64,000 nucleotides of DNA from Thermofontimicrobium_A sp034505795 (GCA_034505795.1 JAPDQM010000006.1:12262-76261), one strand, 5' to 3'; positions 44,313-54,192 are shown, numbered from the stretch's first letter. Notes: generated from the sequence alone by a model not told the origin. Made by a program: numbers and translations.

Positions 44313-47261
44313 TCAAAATCCCAGATTGATATTCAGGGCAGTGTTTAAGTTGACCAGCCAACGATACTCCATTTTTTTCTCGCCAATTGGCGGGTGGCTC
44401 AGCCAGACCGGAAAATGGAATTTCAACACTTTCAAGTCCAGTTCCAGGCCGGCATCTTGCCTCAAATTATTGCTCGCAGACTGCTTCCAATCCGGCCATA
44501 CATTCCCAATATCATAGAACAACGACAATGGCAGATAGGGCATTTTTAGGCTAAAATTCATCGTTGCGATGGCACGTCCTGCGAGATGCTGCCGATAATA
44601 ACCACGCATATTGCCGTCGCCCTCAACAAAATAATAATTTTGGGGTGAATAGCGGCCGCGGCCATCGACCATAAATGCCAGCGGTCCGGCCGGCACCAAT
44701 CCTCCGGCCAGGTAGAACAGATGGTGCTGACCAGGATTATCCTCCCCGCGAAGATATCCGCAGAAAACGCGGACTGTCGAAACCAATTGTCGGGTCCATT
44801 TCTGCTGCTGCTTTATTTCTACCGAAACCTTTTGAAAATTAAAGTCGCTTTTCAGTTGCGGCAATCCAACCGCTGAATTGAGTGTGATCGCCATCGGAAA
44901 ACGATAATGGCCCGATGCGAAGGCCAGGCTTGCTGCTGCACCGGAAGTTACTCCGCGTGTCCAATCGATGACATTCAGATAGTCGAGATTGTACATCCGC
45001 TGGTAGAAATATCGCAATTGAAATTGCCATTCCGGTTTTCGAGTGACATAATGGCTCCAGCGCCATTTCAATCCAACGGAGCCATATTTTTCTCCTTCGT
45101 AATCCCGTGCCTTCAATTCAAGTCTGGCTGAATTGCCCAGCCATTCCAATGGATGTTTAAACCCCACGGCATAGCTCAACTTTTCGCTGCGGAATCCATA
45201 GGCAGCCTTCAATGACCATTGGTAACGCCCCTTGAAGCCATTGCCATCCCGAAATTGACCGCCGTTGGCGTAAAAGCCCACTCGAGGGCCATCGACATCA
45301 TCGTCATACCATGCTGTCGGGCCATAATAGATATGATAGCTATCCAGCGATGGAAGGTCGAGAATCGGGCGAAAGCCAATGCGGCGAGGCACACGATTGT
45401 TCCAATTATCTACTTCAAGGATGTTGTCGTAAGGATCGATCCAGACCACTTTGGGCCAATCGGTCATTGTCAGCTTAAAGGTAGTATCACGGCTCGTTGC
45501 GTGCCAGCGCCGATAGATTTTTGAACCATCTCTGTTTTCAATCGACAGGGTAGCGGGCACATCAATACTCTTCTGTTGCGCGACTGTTATCAATAGTTCC
45601 TTCTGACCGGTGGGCAGTTTGTGTTTTTGAATTTTCTTGATGGTCAGGTCGCATTGCTGCGTCGATCGCAGCCAGGAATCGAAGAATGGCTTGAGTGGTC
45701 GGCCGGAGATTTCCTCGCATACCGCAATGAAATCTTCAGTAGTCGGATGCTTAAATCGATATTTAGCGAAATAGGTGTGCATGATGTCATCAAATGTCTC
45801 CTTCCCTACCAGATCGCGCAGCATATTCATGATCCAGGCACCTTTGCCATATACCAATACATAGCTCTCTTTGAACTGATAGGCGGGCGTTAGCACTTTT
45901 TGTTCCGCCTGGCTTGCCGCAAAAAGATAATACATGGCCGAGTGAATATAGCGATCGTCGAGTTGCGGCAGAAAACTAAGCATTTCCGGCCAATTGGTCA
46001 TGTTGCCTTCTCGGCCATACTTATCCTCCAAATATCGAACCTCGGCGAAAGAATTCATGCCTTCATCGAGCCAGGCCTCGGCCATTTCATTATTGCCCAG
46101 AATCCCGTAAAACCAGTTATGCCCGATCTCGTGCATAATGACCATTTCCAATTGCCGCAACCAGTCCGGACTATTGAACTGAACGATCGTTAAATTTGGA
46201 TATTCCATGCCGGCGCCGGCAGATATATCGCCATCGACTACCGAAACCTGGTTGTAGGGATAGGGCAGGTAGCATTTGCCATAATGTTCCAGCGTATCGT
46301 AGGCATATTTGATCGCATCTTTGCCTTTGGCCTCATGCGCGGGCAATACAAAGACATTGATGGTGGTATTTTGGTACTGGCCACGCTTGAGGATAAACTT
46401 GCCATCGGCCACCCAGGCAAAATCGTGCACGTTTTCAGCGTGAAAGGTTAATGTTTTGGTTTCGGCAGATAAGTGTGACCGCAGCAGTTGGTTGTAAAAT
46501 TTTTTAACCGCCTTGAGATTTTTTGCATCACGAAGACTGTCCAATTTGGTGCCCCAGCGAGCCAGAGAGTCCAATCGCATGATCTCCGATTTCGGAGCCA
46601 CCAGATCGCCGGTAGCAGCTACAGTCATATTTTGGGGCACGGTGATCGACACATCGAAGGTGCCAAAATCGCCGTAAAATTCACCGATCAGATGATAGCC
46701 ATCAGGATGCCAGCCCTTTCGATCGTAGACCACGATTTTGGGATACCATTGAGTACATTCATAATGATGGCCGATGTGTCCGAAGCGGGAGAAAATATAC
46801 GGAATTTTCACCTGAAATTTGAGACGAAAATTTATCGTTTCGCCAGGCTTCAATGGCATTGGCAAGAGCACCTGCATTTCGGTTTCATCGCCGGGTTTAT
46901 AATTCCACGACAAAATCTTATTTTGTGCAAAAATCGAGTCGATTTGAATATAGCCGCGGTCTTCAGGCGGGGCTAACGCAAAACGAGAGGAACCGCTTTG
47001 CCGGAGTTCTCGCGCAAAAATGCTGTTGTCGTCTTTGTAAGCATTGGGGTACAAATGAAACCAAACCTCGGAGAGCGTATCCGGCGAATTGTTTTTGTAA
47101 ATCAACGTTTCGGTGCCTGCGAGCCGATGATTTTTGGTATCTAACTCCACCGAAATCTGGTACTTCACCTCCTGTTGCCAATAACGATCACGATCGGCCC
47201 GTACCATCACTACCCATGCCAGCAACGTGAACCAAACACCCAAAAGGCAATATCGAGTCAT
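44313..47261 (-). CDS. M1-family metallopeptidase fused to a C-terminal Omp85-like beta-barrel
   Basis: The 982-residue protein has a signal peptide (about 1-22), then a complete M1 peptidase: an N-terminal sandwich, GAGMEYP (349-355, the GxMEN-like loop), HEIGH (377-381) and Glu400 in WLDEGMNSFAE, giving HEXXH-X18-E. The helical part runs to about 540 and a beta domain to about 620. From about 625 to the end the sequence alternates polar and hydrophobic residues as strands, contains GDGNMRGYYRQHLAG (881-895), matching the conserved RG[YF] loop of Omp85 barrels, then LSLFYDIGNVW, and ends in Phe982. This is an outer-membrane barrel of about 16 strands. AGGAGG lies 6 bases upstream of the start. 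The peptidase could sit in the periplasm or pass through the barrel to the surface, as in patatin-Omp85 proteins. Confidence 0.88.
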   Translation of the reverse strand: MTRYCLLGVWFTLLAWVVMVRADRDRYWQQEVKYQISVELDTKNHRLAGTETLIYKNNSPDTLSEVWFHLYPNAYKDDNSIFARELRQSGSSRFALAPPEDRGYIQIDSIFAQNKILSWNYKPGDETEMQVLLPMPLKPGETINFRLKFQVKIPYIFSRFGHIGHHYECTQWYPKIVVYDRKGWHPDGYHLIGEFYGDFGTFDVSITVPQNMTVAATGDLVAPKSEIMRLDSLARWGTKLDSLRDAKNLKAVKKFYNQLLRSHLSAETKTLTFHAENVHDFAWVADGKFILKRGQYQNTTINVFVLPAHEAKGKDAIKYAYDTLEHYGKCYLPYPYNQVSVVDGDISAGAGMEYPNLTIVQFNSPDWLRQLEMVIMHEIGHNWFYGILGNNEMAEAWLDEGMNSFAEVRYLEDKYGREGNMTNWPEMLSFLPQLDDRYIHSAMYYLFAASQAEQKVLTPAYQFKESYVLVYGKGAWIMNMLRDLVGKETFDDIMHTYFAKYRFKHPTTEDFIAVCEEISGRPLKPFFDSWLRSTQQCDLTIKKIQKHKLPTGQKELLITVAQQKSIDVPATLSIENRDGSKIYRRWHATSRDTTFKLTMTDWPKVVWIDPYDNILEVDNWNNRVPRRIGFRPILDLPSLDSYHIYYGPTAWYDDDVDGPRVGFYANGGQFRDGNGFKGRYQWSLKAAYGFRSEKLSYAVGFKHPLEWLGNSARLELKARDYEGEKYGSVGLKWRWSHYVTRKPEWQFQLRYFYQRMYNLDYLNVIDWTRGVTSGAAASLAFASGHYRFPMAITLNSAVGLPQLKSDFNFQKVSVEIKQQQKWTRQLVSTVRVFCGYLRGEDNPGQHHLFYLAGGLVPAGPLAFMVDGRGRYSPQNYYFVEGDGNMRGYYRQHLAGRAIATMNFSLKMPYLPLSLFYDIGNVWPDWKQSASNNLRQDAGLELDLKVLKFHFPVWLSHPPIGEKKMEYRWLVNLNTALNINLGF

Positions 47262-47348
47262 CCTTTTCCTCCTCTCGCGCGTTCGGTGCGCGAATTTTGT
47301 TAATTCGGTTCTGTTACAAAAATGGAAATCAAAAGAAACGATGTCATT

Positions 47349-47372
47349 CCTGTCCGCCAGTTGGCGGACAGG
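47349..47372. repeat. REP-like palindrome, copy 1
   Basis: CCTGTCCGCC and its complement GGCGGACAGG enclose the loop AGTT, a perfect 10-bp stem. The flanks ATGTCATT and GAATCTC resemble the ends of REP-type elements. Confidence 0.85.
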
Positions 47373-47414
47373 AATCTCTTTGTTAACTGATGCTTAAGTC
47401 AACCCAAAAATGAG

Positions 47415-47444
47415 ATGTCTGTCCGCCAGTTAGCGGACAGGCAT
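47415..47444. repeat. REP-like palindrome, copy 2
   Basis: CTGTCCGC and GCGGACAG around CAGTTA form an 8-bp stem, and ATG/CAT extend it after one wobble pair. It differs from copy 1 by one base in the arm (TTGGCGG to TTAGCGG). The copies share one orientation, 66-70 bases apart. Confidence 0.82.
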
Positions 47445-47856
47445 GACAATTTATCAGGTTTTGGTAATTTTGCGATAAGACCTAAATAGGCGATTCCAAT
47501 CTAAAAAACGCATGACTGTCTGCCTGCCAGTTGCCGGGAGCAGCCAAATCCAGCAGAGATCGCTACATTGGTGTTCTGAAAGATGCTCGCATTGATGTTC
47601 ATGTCAATGCCGAATGATGACAACAAACAATGAGCACGAGATATTATGCTCCACCGACTGGCTACGTCACGCGTTGGCGAAATGCTTGCAGAACAGGTGA
47701 AAATATCCTGTAATCCACCATCATGAGCGAAGGCATTGCAAGTTCGGCAGTCGATGCATAGCGAATTGATTTAGCCTTCCGGGTGGCGGTGTGCTCTGGT
47801 GGGGCAAGTAGCCAATCAGCTCAAATGTCATTGGCAGCTCAGACAATGTCAATAAC

Positions 47857-48729
47857 CTATCGATACATGACCGTCAGGTCGCCAATTCCGGCGCGGATCG
47901 ACAGATCCATTTTGCGTCCGGCACTTTGATAATTTTCGCTCAGGTAAAAACGCCCTTTTTTGTCAAATTTAAAATCCAGCCGCGATTGCGTGAGAAAGCC
48001 AAAGGTGGAGCTATCGAGACGGACACCCACATCAGCCGGCAGATAGATGCGTGTCTCACCGATATCCAGATCGATATCCGCACTGGCGGAGGATAGACCG
48101 CTGCCCGCAAAATCGATCTCCAGTTGGCCGATACCGCCGTTAATGTGTGCCTCCCGAAAACACGCATTGCCCAAATGCCGCAGCCGTGCTTCGCCGATTT
48201 TTAAATCAATATCCAGCGTTTCCATTTGGGTGCGATTGGGCGATGGAAAATCCACCTTTACTTCGCCAGCCCAACTTTGTAATTCAAATTTGCTAATTTT
48301 CAGCGAATCCAACATGAATTCAATTTTCCCGGCTTTGATGGTGGCGTCTAATTTGATCACGGCGGCTGTCGGCAACAATAATTGCAGTTGTGGCACATCA
48401 TCATCCCGAATTGAATGGAGCCAGTTCCTGCGGTCGACGACCATTAATAATTCATTCCGACGTTCGTTGTACTCCACATCAATCTCATCCACCCGATCAT
48501 TGTAGCGCAAGGAAATGGTGACTTGATCCGAAAGCTGATTTTTTTGCACTGCCACCTGTCCGGCCTTCATATTGATTTCGACAGACAGAGGCACATCCAA
48601 TCTGACTTTGTAATTTTCGTTAACCTTTTCGGCAGAACGACTTTCGGATATGGTATTATTGGGCAGCGATAATAGCAGGTGGATCAAAAAAACTACGAAT
48701 GGTTGATAGGGTTTCATGGCGTTGATCAC
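47857..48729 (-). CDS. Exported DUF4097/toast-rack-like beta-helix protein
   Basis: The 290-residue protein has a signal peptide (MKPYQPFVVFLIHLLLSLPN). The rest is strand after strand with repeating short lines such as LDATIKAGKIEFMLD, LQSWAGEVKVDF, IDLKIGEARLRHLG and INGGIGQLEIDFAG, ending LSIRAGIGDLTVMYR. The G[EKQ][IVL] turns every 20-25 residues fit the DUF4097/LiaF-C/'toast-rack' beta-solenoid class of envelope proteins. It is probably periplasmic. Two starts are possible: GTG at 48729 with AAGAGG 4 bases upstream, or ATG at 48717, which gives the cleaner signal peptide. Its solenoid character parallels the bactofilin-like blocks in the gene at 50412-52649. Confidence 0.72.
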   Translation of the reverse strand: MINAMKPYQPFVVFLIHLLLSLPNNTISESRSAEKVNENYKVRLDVPLSVEINMKAGQVAVQKNQLSDQVTISLRYNDRVDEIDVEYNERRNELLMVVDRRNWLHSIRDDDVPQLQLLLPTAAVIKLDATIKAGKIEFMLDSLKISKFELQSWAGEVKVDFPSPNRTQMETLDIDLKIGEARLRHLGNACFREAHINGGIGQLEIDFAGSGLSSASADIDLDIGETRIYLPADVGVRLDSSTFGFLTQSRLDFKFDKKGRFYLSENYQSAGRKMDLSIRAGIGDLTVMYR

Positions 48730-48887
48730 CCCTCCTCTTGTCAGTATGGTTAGGTGCTCAAGTAGAGCGTTGACGAGTGATGTACTTATTGTGCAGCGAT
48801 CGTGTTGCGCTTTTATTACGGCAGGGGGTGAGTGAATGTTACAGCTTATTTTGGAACAAAACTATCGACCAAAAGCGATGGTCATGA

Positions 48888-49958
48888 TTAAATCAGCATT
48901 CCCTTCTTTAATAACTCATGATGAACTCGCTCATAGGTGACCTGGATTTCCTTTTCCCAGGCCGAAATCAGCGCGTCTTCGAGATCGAAACTGATAAATT
49001 CGAATTCGCCGGAGGGATTAAAGGGCGAGAATTTTCGACTATAGGTTTCCGGCCAATTTTCATAGCTTTTGCGGATGCCATCTTTGATGCTGATCTCTGG
49101 CTGATAGCCCAACTCGCTTTTGATTTTGGTCAGATCGACAATGAACGAATGCTTGTTGTTGAACGGAAAAAAATACTTCGTAGGGACTAATTGCCGGAAC
49201 AAGTGGTAAGGGATATTCACTGTTTTTACCCGCTCGCCCAAAACCTCAGCGACCAACTTCACAAAATCATTTAAGCTGATAATCTCATCGCCGGCCAGAT
49301 TGTAACATTCACCAACCGCATTCTCTTTAACGATTGCCAATAGATACGCCTGAATCACATCATCAATATAGGCGGGTTGGAACAGATTTTCACCTGCGCC
49401 TGGAATCAAGATCTTTTGCCGACCGTTCCGAATCCGGTCGATGTAATACCATTCCCGAATCTCCCCGGGACCGTTAATTTCAGTTGGACGCAAGCTGACG
49501 AAAGGAAATCCGGTTTTATCGAACTGCTCGACCAGATACTCTTCGATCATGGATTTGTTATAGGCATAGGAATTATGCGCGGCGGTATCGAACAGACGAC
49601 GATTCGGGATCGGCAGAACCAGGCGCTCATCGATTTCTTTCGTAAGGGCCACCGCCATGCTACTGGTAAAAATGTATCGTCCGATCTGTCCCTGAAAAAC
49701 CTCCACAACCAGTTGCACCTCTTCGGGATAGAAAGCGCAGGTGTCGATCACGACATCAAATTGGCGGTTGGCAAACAGCGACCGAAATCGGTCCTCGTCG
49801 CGACGATCACCAATTAGCCATTCCACATCCTCATAAAACGGTACCTGATTACGTCTTGTCCCCCGATTAAATAGGGTAACGTTTTGATTGCTGCGCAGCA
49901 ATGCTTGCGTTAAATGCAAGCCCAAAAATCGAGTGCCTCCAATAATCAGAACATCCAT
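48888..49958 (-). CDS. NAD-dependent epimerase/dehydratase family protein
   Basis: From the ATG at 49958 the protein has 356 residues. It opens with MDVLIIGGTRFLGLHLTQAL, an extended-SDR NAD-binding loop (GGTRFLG), followed by DVVIDTCAFYPEEV, a TSSMAVAL strand and the catalytic SAYAYNKS-like YAYNKSMIEEYL (Tyr, Lys). ECYNLAGDEIISLNDFVKLV is the C-terminal substrate region. It is similar to atypical SDR/RNA-binding CSP41-like or dTDP-glucose 4,6-dehydratase-like proteins; the substrate is not known. The open frame extends 15 codons further, but that part does not fit the fold. Confidence 0.83.
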   Translation of the reverse strand: MDVLIIGGTRFLGLHLTQALLRSNQNVTLFNRGTRRNQVPFYEDVEWLIGDRRDEDRFRSLFANRQFDVVIDTCAFYPEEVQLVVEVFQGQIGRYIFTSSMAVALTKEIDERLVLPIPNRRLFDTAAHNSYAYNKSMIEEYLVEQFDKTGFPFVSLRPTEINGPGEIREWYYIDRIRNGRQKILIPGAGENLFQPAYIDDVIQAYLLAIVKENAVGECYNLAGDEIISLNDFVKLVAEVLGERVKTVNIPYHLFRQLVPTKYFFPFNNKHSFIVDLTKIKSELGYQPEISIKDGIRKSYENWPETYSRKFSPFNPSGEFEFISFDLEDALISAWEKEIQVTYERVHHELLKKGMLI

Positions 49959-50411
49959 CGCCTCATTCCCTGCCAGGTTATCACCACTTCGGTTCGACAG
50001 CAATTTTGAGTACGATAATTAAACAAAATTTTTCATGGATGTCAAGATTTTTTTTGTAATTTCGCCCTTGCCAAGACAATTTTTGCGGGCCAGGCTGCAA
50101 AACCAATGCGAAAATGGCTACCAATCCAATTCGCGCGCGATCAGCGCTGGTGTGCATATCGGGAGAATGATTATCGCGAGGGGCATGAGAGATCAAAATA
50201 TTTCTATTGGAGATTGATGTAAATTCTAACTGAGCGAGTGCCTCCACAAGTTCAGTGACCAGGTCAGATCTGGTTAGCCCAGACGCCTTGACTGGCGAGA
50301 GTGACATGTTTGGAGCAGCGTTTGAGCCAGCGAAGGCCATCTGGCAAATGATTCGCTGCCCAAAATCACTGTGCCGGATGGCCCTCTCAGATTACTTGCC
50401 ATTCTGAAGAC
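49959..50411. other. Intergenic region
   Basis: About 450 bases between the bactofilin-barrel gene's end and the epimerase start. A minus-strand open frame of 119 codons (49981-50340) has no start signal or recognisable content, so I do not call a gene. Nothing else is seen. Confidence 0.5.
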
Positions 50412-52649
50412 TTAGAATGGTCGATTGATGCGAAATGTAACCACCAGCGGTTCTCCCTTGCGATCCAATCGCTTCGCAAAATCAAGCCGAACATTGCCCT
50501 CCCGATTGCCGATGCCAAAGCCAACGGCAGTGTAGAGGTCATCCCAATCGAGATGATCGAAGCCCTGTTGCGCTTTCAGCGTATCAGCTACCGACCACAC
50601 CATGCCAGCATCAGCGAACAGAATGAAGCTAAAGTCGCTTCCGCCGAATGCCCGATTGAGCGGACTGCGACGCCCAAAAATTCGATACTCGATGTTGCCT
50701 AACAACAACCGGTTGGTCTGGTTCGAACTATCGTTGGCAAATTCCTTGTAATTATAGCCCCGGATGGTCGAGAGCCCACCGATGTCGAACTGCAACTGGC
50801 TGGGCAAATGGCCCTGCGATGAGCCTGCCCGTAGCCGGAAATCGAGATTTTCGCCGGATGTAATCGGCTGATACCGTCGAATGTCGACAATGTATCGATT
50901 AAAATCAACGTCGAGATTTTTGAAATCTTTGCCGGCAAATTCGCCAGAGACATTGATCAGCCAGCCTTGATTCGGATATTTGCAATCGTTGCGAGTATCC
51001 AGGGTAGCTGTAGCTGCCACGCTTTTGAACTCGATCTCATCGATCAATGGGTTCTCACGAAACTTTTTATCACCACCGAAAATCGACCAGTGGGTTTTCC
51101 GCTTTAAATTATAGTGGTGATCCTGGCGATACTCAGCGGTCAACGTGAGATATTCGGACAGGTCATGAGAAACGTACGCCGAATAGCCTTCCCGACGAAA
51201 ATAATCTTGAAAATCCTCTCTCAAGAACAATGCTGCCAGCGAATTTTCAAAAGTAGGAATGATCCACTCGTCCTCAGAATGAACCACATCGTGCGCCTCA
51301 GCCCCAACGATGGGACCGTATTTGCCAAAGATATTTCGCTCCAAGCCGATCTGATAGCAAGCTCGCTTGCGAGAGAAACCATAGCCGGCATGGCCATACA
51401 AATCGAACCAGGACCGGCCACGCTCCCGCCAACTATCCTTTTCCAGTTTCAATCCCAGAAACAGGCCTTCCACTCGATTGTAGCGAAACATAAATGGTTC
51501 CTCATCGATGGATGGGTTCCATGAGTTGGGACGCGCATGGCGTTTTCGTTCCCACTCATCGCCTTTTTTGGGCTTCACCGAAACACCGCTCCAGCCCACG
51601 GAAACATGCTGATCGCCATCATCAACCTTGACACCAGTGATGCTCGTTTGGACCAGATCACCGGATATTACTGCAGTTGGGGATCGATAAATCTTTCCTC
51701 CTACCGAAACGACATCGCCGTTGACTTTGGCCGTGCTATCCAGTTCCACACTTCCGAAAACAGCTACGACATCGCCATCCACTTCCCCCTGCACCTTGAC
51801 CGTCCCGCGTAAGGTCACGACATCGCCCCGAATCAATTCATCCGGCTCGATGGTAATATCCCCCCAGAAGCGAAATACATCGTTGTCCTGCGGGTGCTGG
51901 CGTTTCAGGTACTTTCTTTCAACGTGAGCACGAATTTGCTGATCGTCTTTGCTTTCGTCAGGCGCTTCGTGGGTCTGCTCACCCAGTCCCAATACTCGGC
52001 CGGTGACCAGCGATTCTGCTTCGCGAATAATTCGGCCACGGTAGGAAATCACGTTTCCGTCCACGGCCCCGGCCCGATTCAGCCACACCTCGCCCAGAAT
52101 GGCGATGACACTACCATCTACTTTGCCATCAATGGTAATCTCGGTATTATAAATCAACACATCTCCATAGATGGTCTGCTCTTGTGCCACTTTGGTCGGA
52201 GCCTGGCACAAAGTAAGCGGAAAGTCATAGCCTTCCAGCTTTGGCCCCTCCTGAATTTGTATTTCCGTACCCATCCACTGAACCACTTTGCCGGCGATCT
52301 TGGCTCTATCGGATCGAATAATAGACTGGTTGAAGGCGATCACATGACCGAAAATCTCGGCAGTGGAATCCAACACCACTTTGCTATCAAAAGCCATAAT
52401 ATTGCCGTGGATTTCGCCCGTAATAATGATTTCACCGTTTTGGATAACAATATCCCCATCGATGATTTCATCTGCTTCAATTGAGATACTATCATTCTGA
52501 TATTGAATCAATTTCCGTTTGCCAGCTAGCGGCTCTTCAGTGGCGCCGGCTGCCGCAGAACTGGTATAAATCAGAAATCCGAACAGTAGCAAAAAAACAA
52601 ATAGAATCAGGATGAGAAAAAGTATCTGTTTAATTTGTATTGATTGCAT
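50412..52649 (-). CDS. Bactofilin-like beta-helix fused to an Omp85-like outer-membrane barrel
   Basis: From the ATG at 52649 (AGAGGAG 6 bases upstream) the protein has 745 residues. A long hydrophobic segment (8-30) exports or anchors it. Three blocks at about 63-125, 160-222 and 262-335 have the short-rung pattern of bactofilins, e.g. GDVVTLRGTVKVQGEVDGDV and AKVNGDVVSVGGKI, with repeated G-x-V and D-G-x-V steps. A charged linker leads to a barrel from about 386, starting FRYNRVEGLFLGL, with GGLSTIRGYNYKEF (about 625-638) as the conserved Omp85 RGY loop, and ending in Phe. The barrel resembles that of 60880-62106 (RYNRVEGLF versus GYNRVQGLF; ENSLAALFL versus ENSLAALLF). The beta-helix blocks probably lie in the periplasm. 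I know of no named family with this order. Confidence 0.86.
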   Translation of the reverse strand: MQSIQIKQILFLILILFVFLLLFGFLIYTSSAAAGATEEPLAGKRKLIQYQNDSISIEADEIIDGDIVIQNGEIIITGEIHGNIMAFDSKVVLDSTAEIFGHVIAFNQSIIRSDRAKIAGKVVQWMGTEIQIQEGPKLEGYDFPLTLCQAPTKVAQEQTIYGDVLIYNTEITIDGKVDGSVIAILGEVWLNRAGAVDGNVISYRGRIIREAESLVTGRVLGLGEQTHEAPDESKDDQQIRAHVERKYLKRQHPQDNDVFRFWGDITIEPDELIRGDVVTLRGTVKVQGEVDGDVVAVFGSVELDSTAKVNGDVVSVGGKIYRSPTAVISGDLVQTSITGVKVDDGDQHVSVGWSGVSVKPKKGDEWERKRHARPNSWNPSIDEEPFMFRYNRVEGLFLGLKLEKDSWRERGRSWFDLYGHAGYGFSRKRACYQIGLERNIFGKYGPIVGAEAHDVVHSEDEWIIPTFENSLAALFLREDFQDYFRREGYSAYVSHDLSEYLTLTAEYRQDHHYNLKRKTHWSIFGGDKKFRENPLIDEIEFKSVAATATLDTRNDCKYPNQGWLINVSGEFAGKDFKNLDVDFNRYIVDIRRYQPITSGENLDFRLRAGSSQGHLPSQLQFDIGGLSTIRGYNYKEFANDSSNQTNRLLLGNIEYRIFGRRSPLNRAFGGSDFSFILFADAGMVWSVADTLKAQQGFDHLDWDDLYTAVGFGIGNREGNVRLDFAKRLDRKGEPLVVTFRINRPF

Positions 52650-53247
52650 AGCTTCTCCTCTTACATAATTTGAGACTTTGCTGTATGCTGATAATTTACT
52701 CCTGGCAAATGAGCACCGGATTCGAGGCGAATCGAGCTGAACCTGAATTCTCATTTCACAACTCCCCAAATTGCCTCAAGGGCAATCCACGTCTACATGT
52801 TAAAGCCAATGCTTTCGGCAAGGCAACCATCACTAACAATTCAAAAATGGCTGCGAGCAAATACGAAGTTGAATTTCTGGATCTGTTTTCAGCCTCACTG
52901 CTACAATTGGCAAGGACCATGCCATACGATCGGCGGTTTTGTTAGGGCTTCTCAAGCTGCATGAATTTAGTGAATTATCAACTCTGTTCGATTTGGAATT
53001 AAATAGGCACTGTGGTTATTTGACACGAATGAAGCTGGGCAGCCTGTGTTATTTTGCCACGCCAGGATCGTCTTCGGAACGTTCAATGCATCACAGAGTA
53101 CAATAAGCAAAATTAGGATTTCGGCCGCTAATGAAACAGATCGGCCTTAATTGGTGGTGTTATCATTTTTAATCAAATTGGCCGCAGCGTCATTGCGGTA
53201 ATCGAATTTCCAGCACAATACATAGGATCTAACGCTGATAGGTAGGC
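52650..53247. other. Divergent intergenic region before miaA
   Basis: About 600 bases between two divergent genes should hold both promoters. Open frames inside it (such as 52670-52945 plus) lack ribosome-binding sites and known features. No repeat or hairpin stands out. Confidence 0.5.
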
Positions 53248-54192
53248 ATGAAACCGCGCATCCTCATATTGGTTGGTCCGACCGGTGTCGGCAAAACTGC
53301 CCTTTCACTCCAAATTGCCATGGAATTGCATGATGTAGAAATTATTTCCGCGGATTCGCGACAGGTTTATAAATTGATGGATATTGGCACCGCCAAACCG
53401 ACCCCTGAGCAACGCGCCATGGTACCTCACCACTTTATCGATATCAAGTATCCGAATGAATATTATAGTGCTGGCCAGTTTGGCCGTGAAGCCCGTCGCA
53501 AAATCGATGAGCTCCAACTGCAGGGGAAACGGCCGCTGGTTGTGGGTGGATCGGGACTGTACATTCAGGCTCTGGTGGATGGATTTTTCGAAAAAGAGAT
53601 CTTCGATCCGCAGGTGAAAGCGCGCTTGAAAAATCTTATAGCCGAAGCAGGCCTCGCGGTATTGTATGAAAAGCTGGAACGGGTCGATCCCAATTATGCT
53701 CAAAAAATTCATCCCAACGATGGCCACCGCATCGTGAGGGCACTGGAGGTGTATGAATTGACCGGCGAACCATTTTCCACGTTTCAGGAACAGAAGCGCC
53801 TGCCAGCCGATTTCGAGCCGATTCTGGTTGGACTTACTATGGAGAGAACCCAGCTTTATCAAAGGATAGACGCCAGAGTTGAACACATGCTGGCACAGGG
53901 ACTGATCGATGAAGTCCATAGGCTACAGCAGCAGGGCTATGGCAGCCAGTTGAATAGTCTACAGACAGTGGGCTATCGGGAGGTCTTTGATTATCTGGAC
54001 CAAAAAATTGGCTACGATGAAATGGTGTCCTGGATCAAGCAGCATAGCCGAAATTACGCTAAACGGCAGATGACCTGGTTTCGGAAGGATTGTCGCATTA
54101 AGTGGTTCGAGCTCTCTGCGATGGATAGTTGTGATCGGTGCCAGGAGGAGATCGTTTCGGAAATTTTGCGCATCTGGTCAATACCAGATTGA
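53248..54192 (+). CDS. miaA: tRNA dimethylallyltransferase
   Basis: The 314-residue protein starts MKPRILILVGPTGVGKTALS, with the P-loop at residues 10-17, followed by ISADSRQVYKLMDIGTAKP and VPHHFIDIKYPNEYYSAG. These are the substrate-binding blocks of MiaA, which adds a dimethylallyl group to A37 of tRNAs that read U-starting codons. LVVGGSGLYIQALVDG and the late QTVGYREVFDYL complete the family. The length is normal. Its partner miaB is not in the window. Confidence 0.96.
   Translation: MKPRILILVGPTGVGKTALSLQIAMELHDVEIISADSRQVYKLMDIGTAKPTPEQRAMVPHHFIDIKYPNEYYSAGQFGREARRKIDELQLQGKRPLVVGGSGLYIQALVDGFFEKEIFDPQVKARLKNLIAEAGLAVLYEKLERVDPNYAQKIHPNDGHRIVRALEVYELTGEPFSTFQEQKRLPADFEPILVGLTMERTQLYQRIDARVEHMLAQGLIDEVHRLQQQGYGSQLNSLQTVGYREVFDYLDQKIGYDEMVSWIKQHSRNYAKRQMTWFRKDCRIKWFELSAMDSCDRCQEEIVSEILRIWSIPD

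Larger units (their letters stand above)
47262..47856. other. Gene-free region with palindromic repeats
   Basis: No gene is seen in these 595 bases. Two REP-like palindromes lie at 47349-47372 and 47415-47444, and a decayed third copy near 47512-47545 (CTGCCTGCCAGTTGCCGGGAG). They may stabilise the 3' end of the mRNA from 47857-48729. Confidence 0.65.

Noticed and set aside
49981..50340. 119-codon minus-strand open frame
   Set aside because: It starts without a ribosome-binding site, overlaps the epimerase promoter region and has no recognisable content.
51894..52484. 196-codon plus-strand open frame
   Set aside because: It is antisense to the beta-helix repeats; the repeat structure of the real gene keeps the other frame open.
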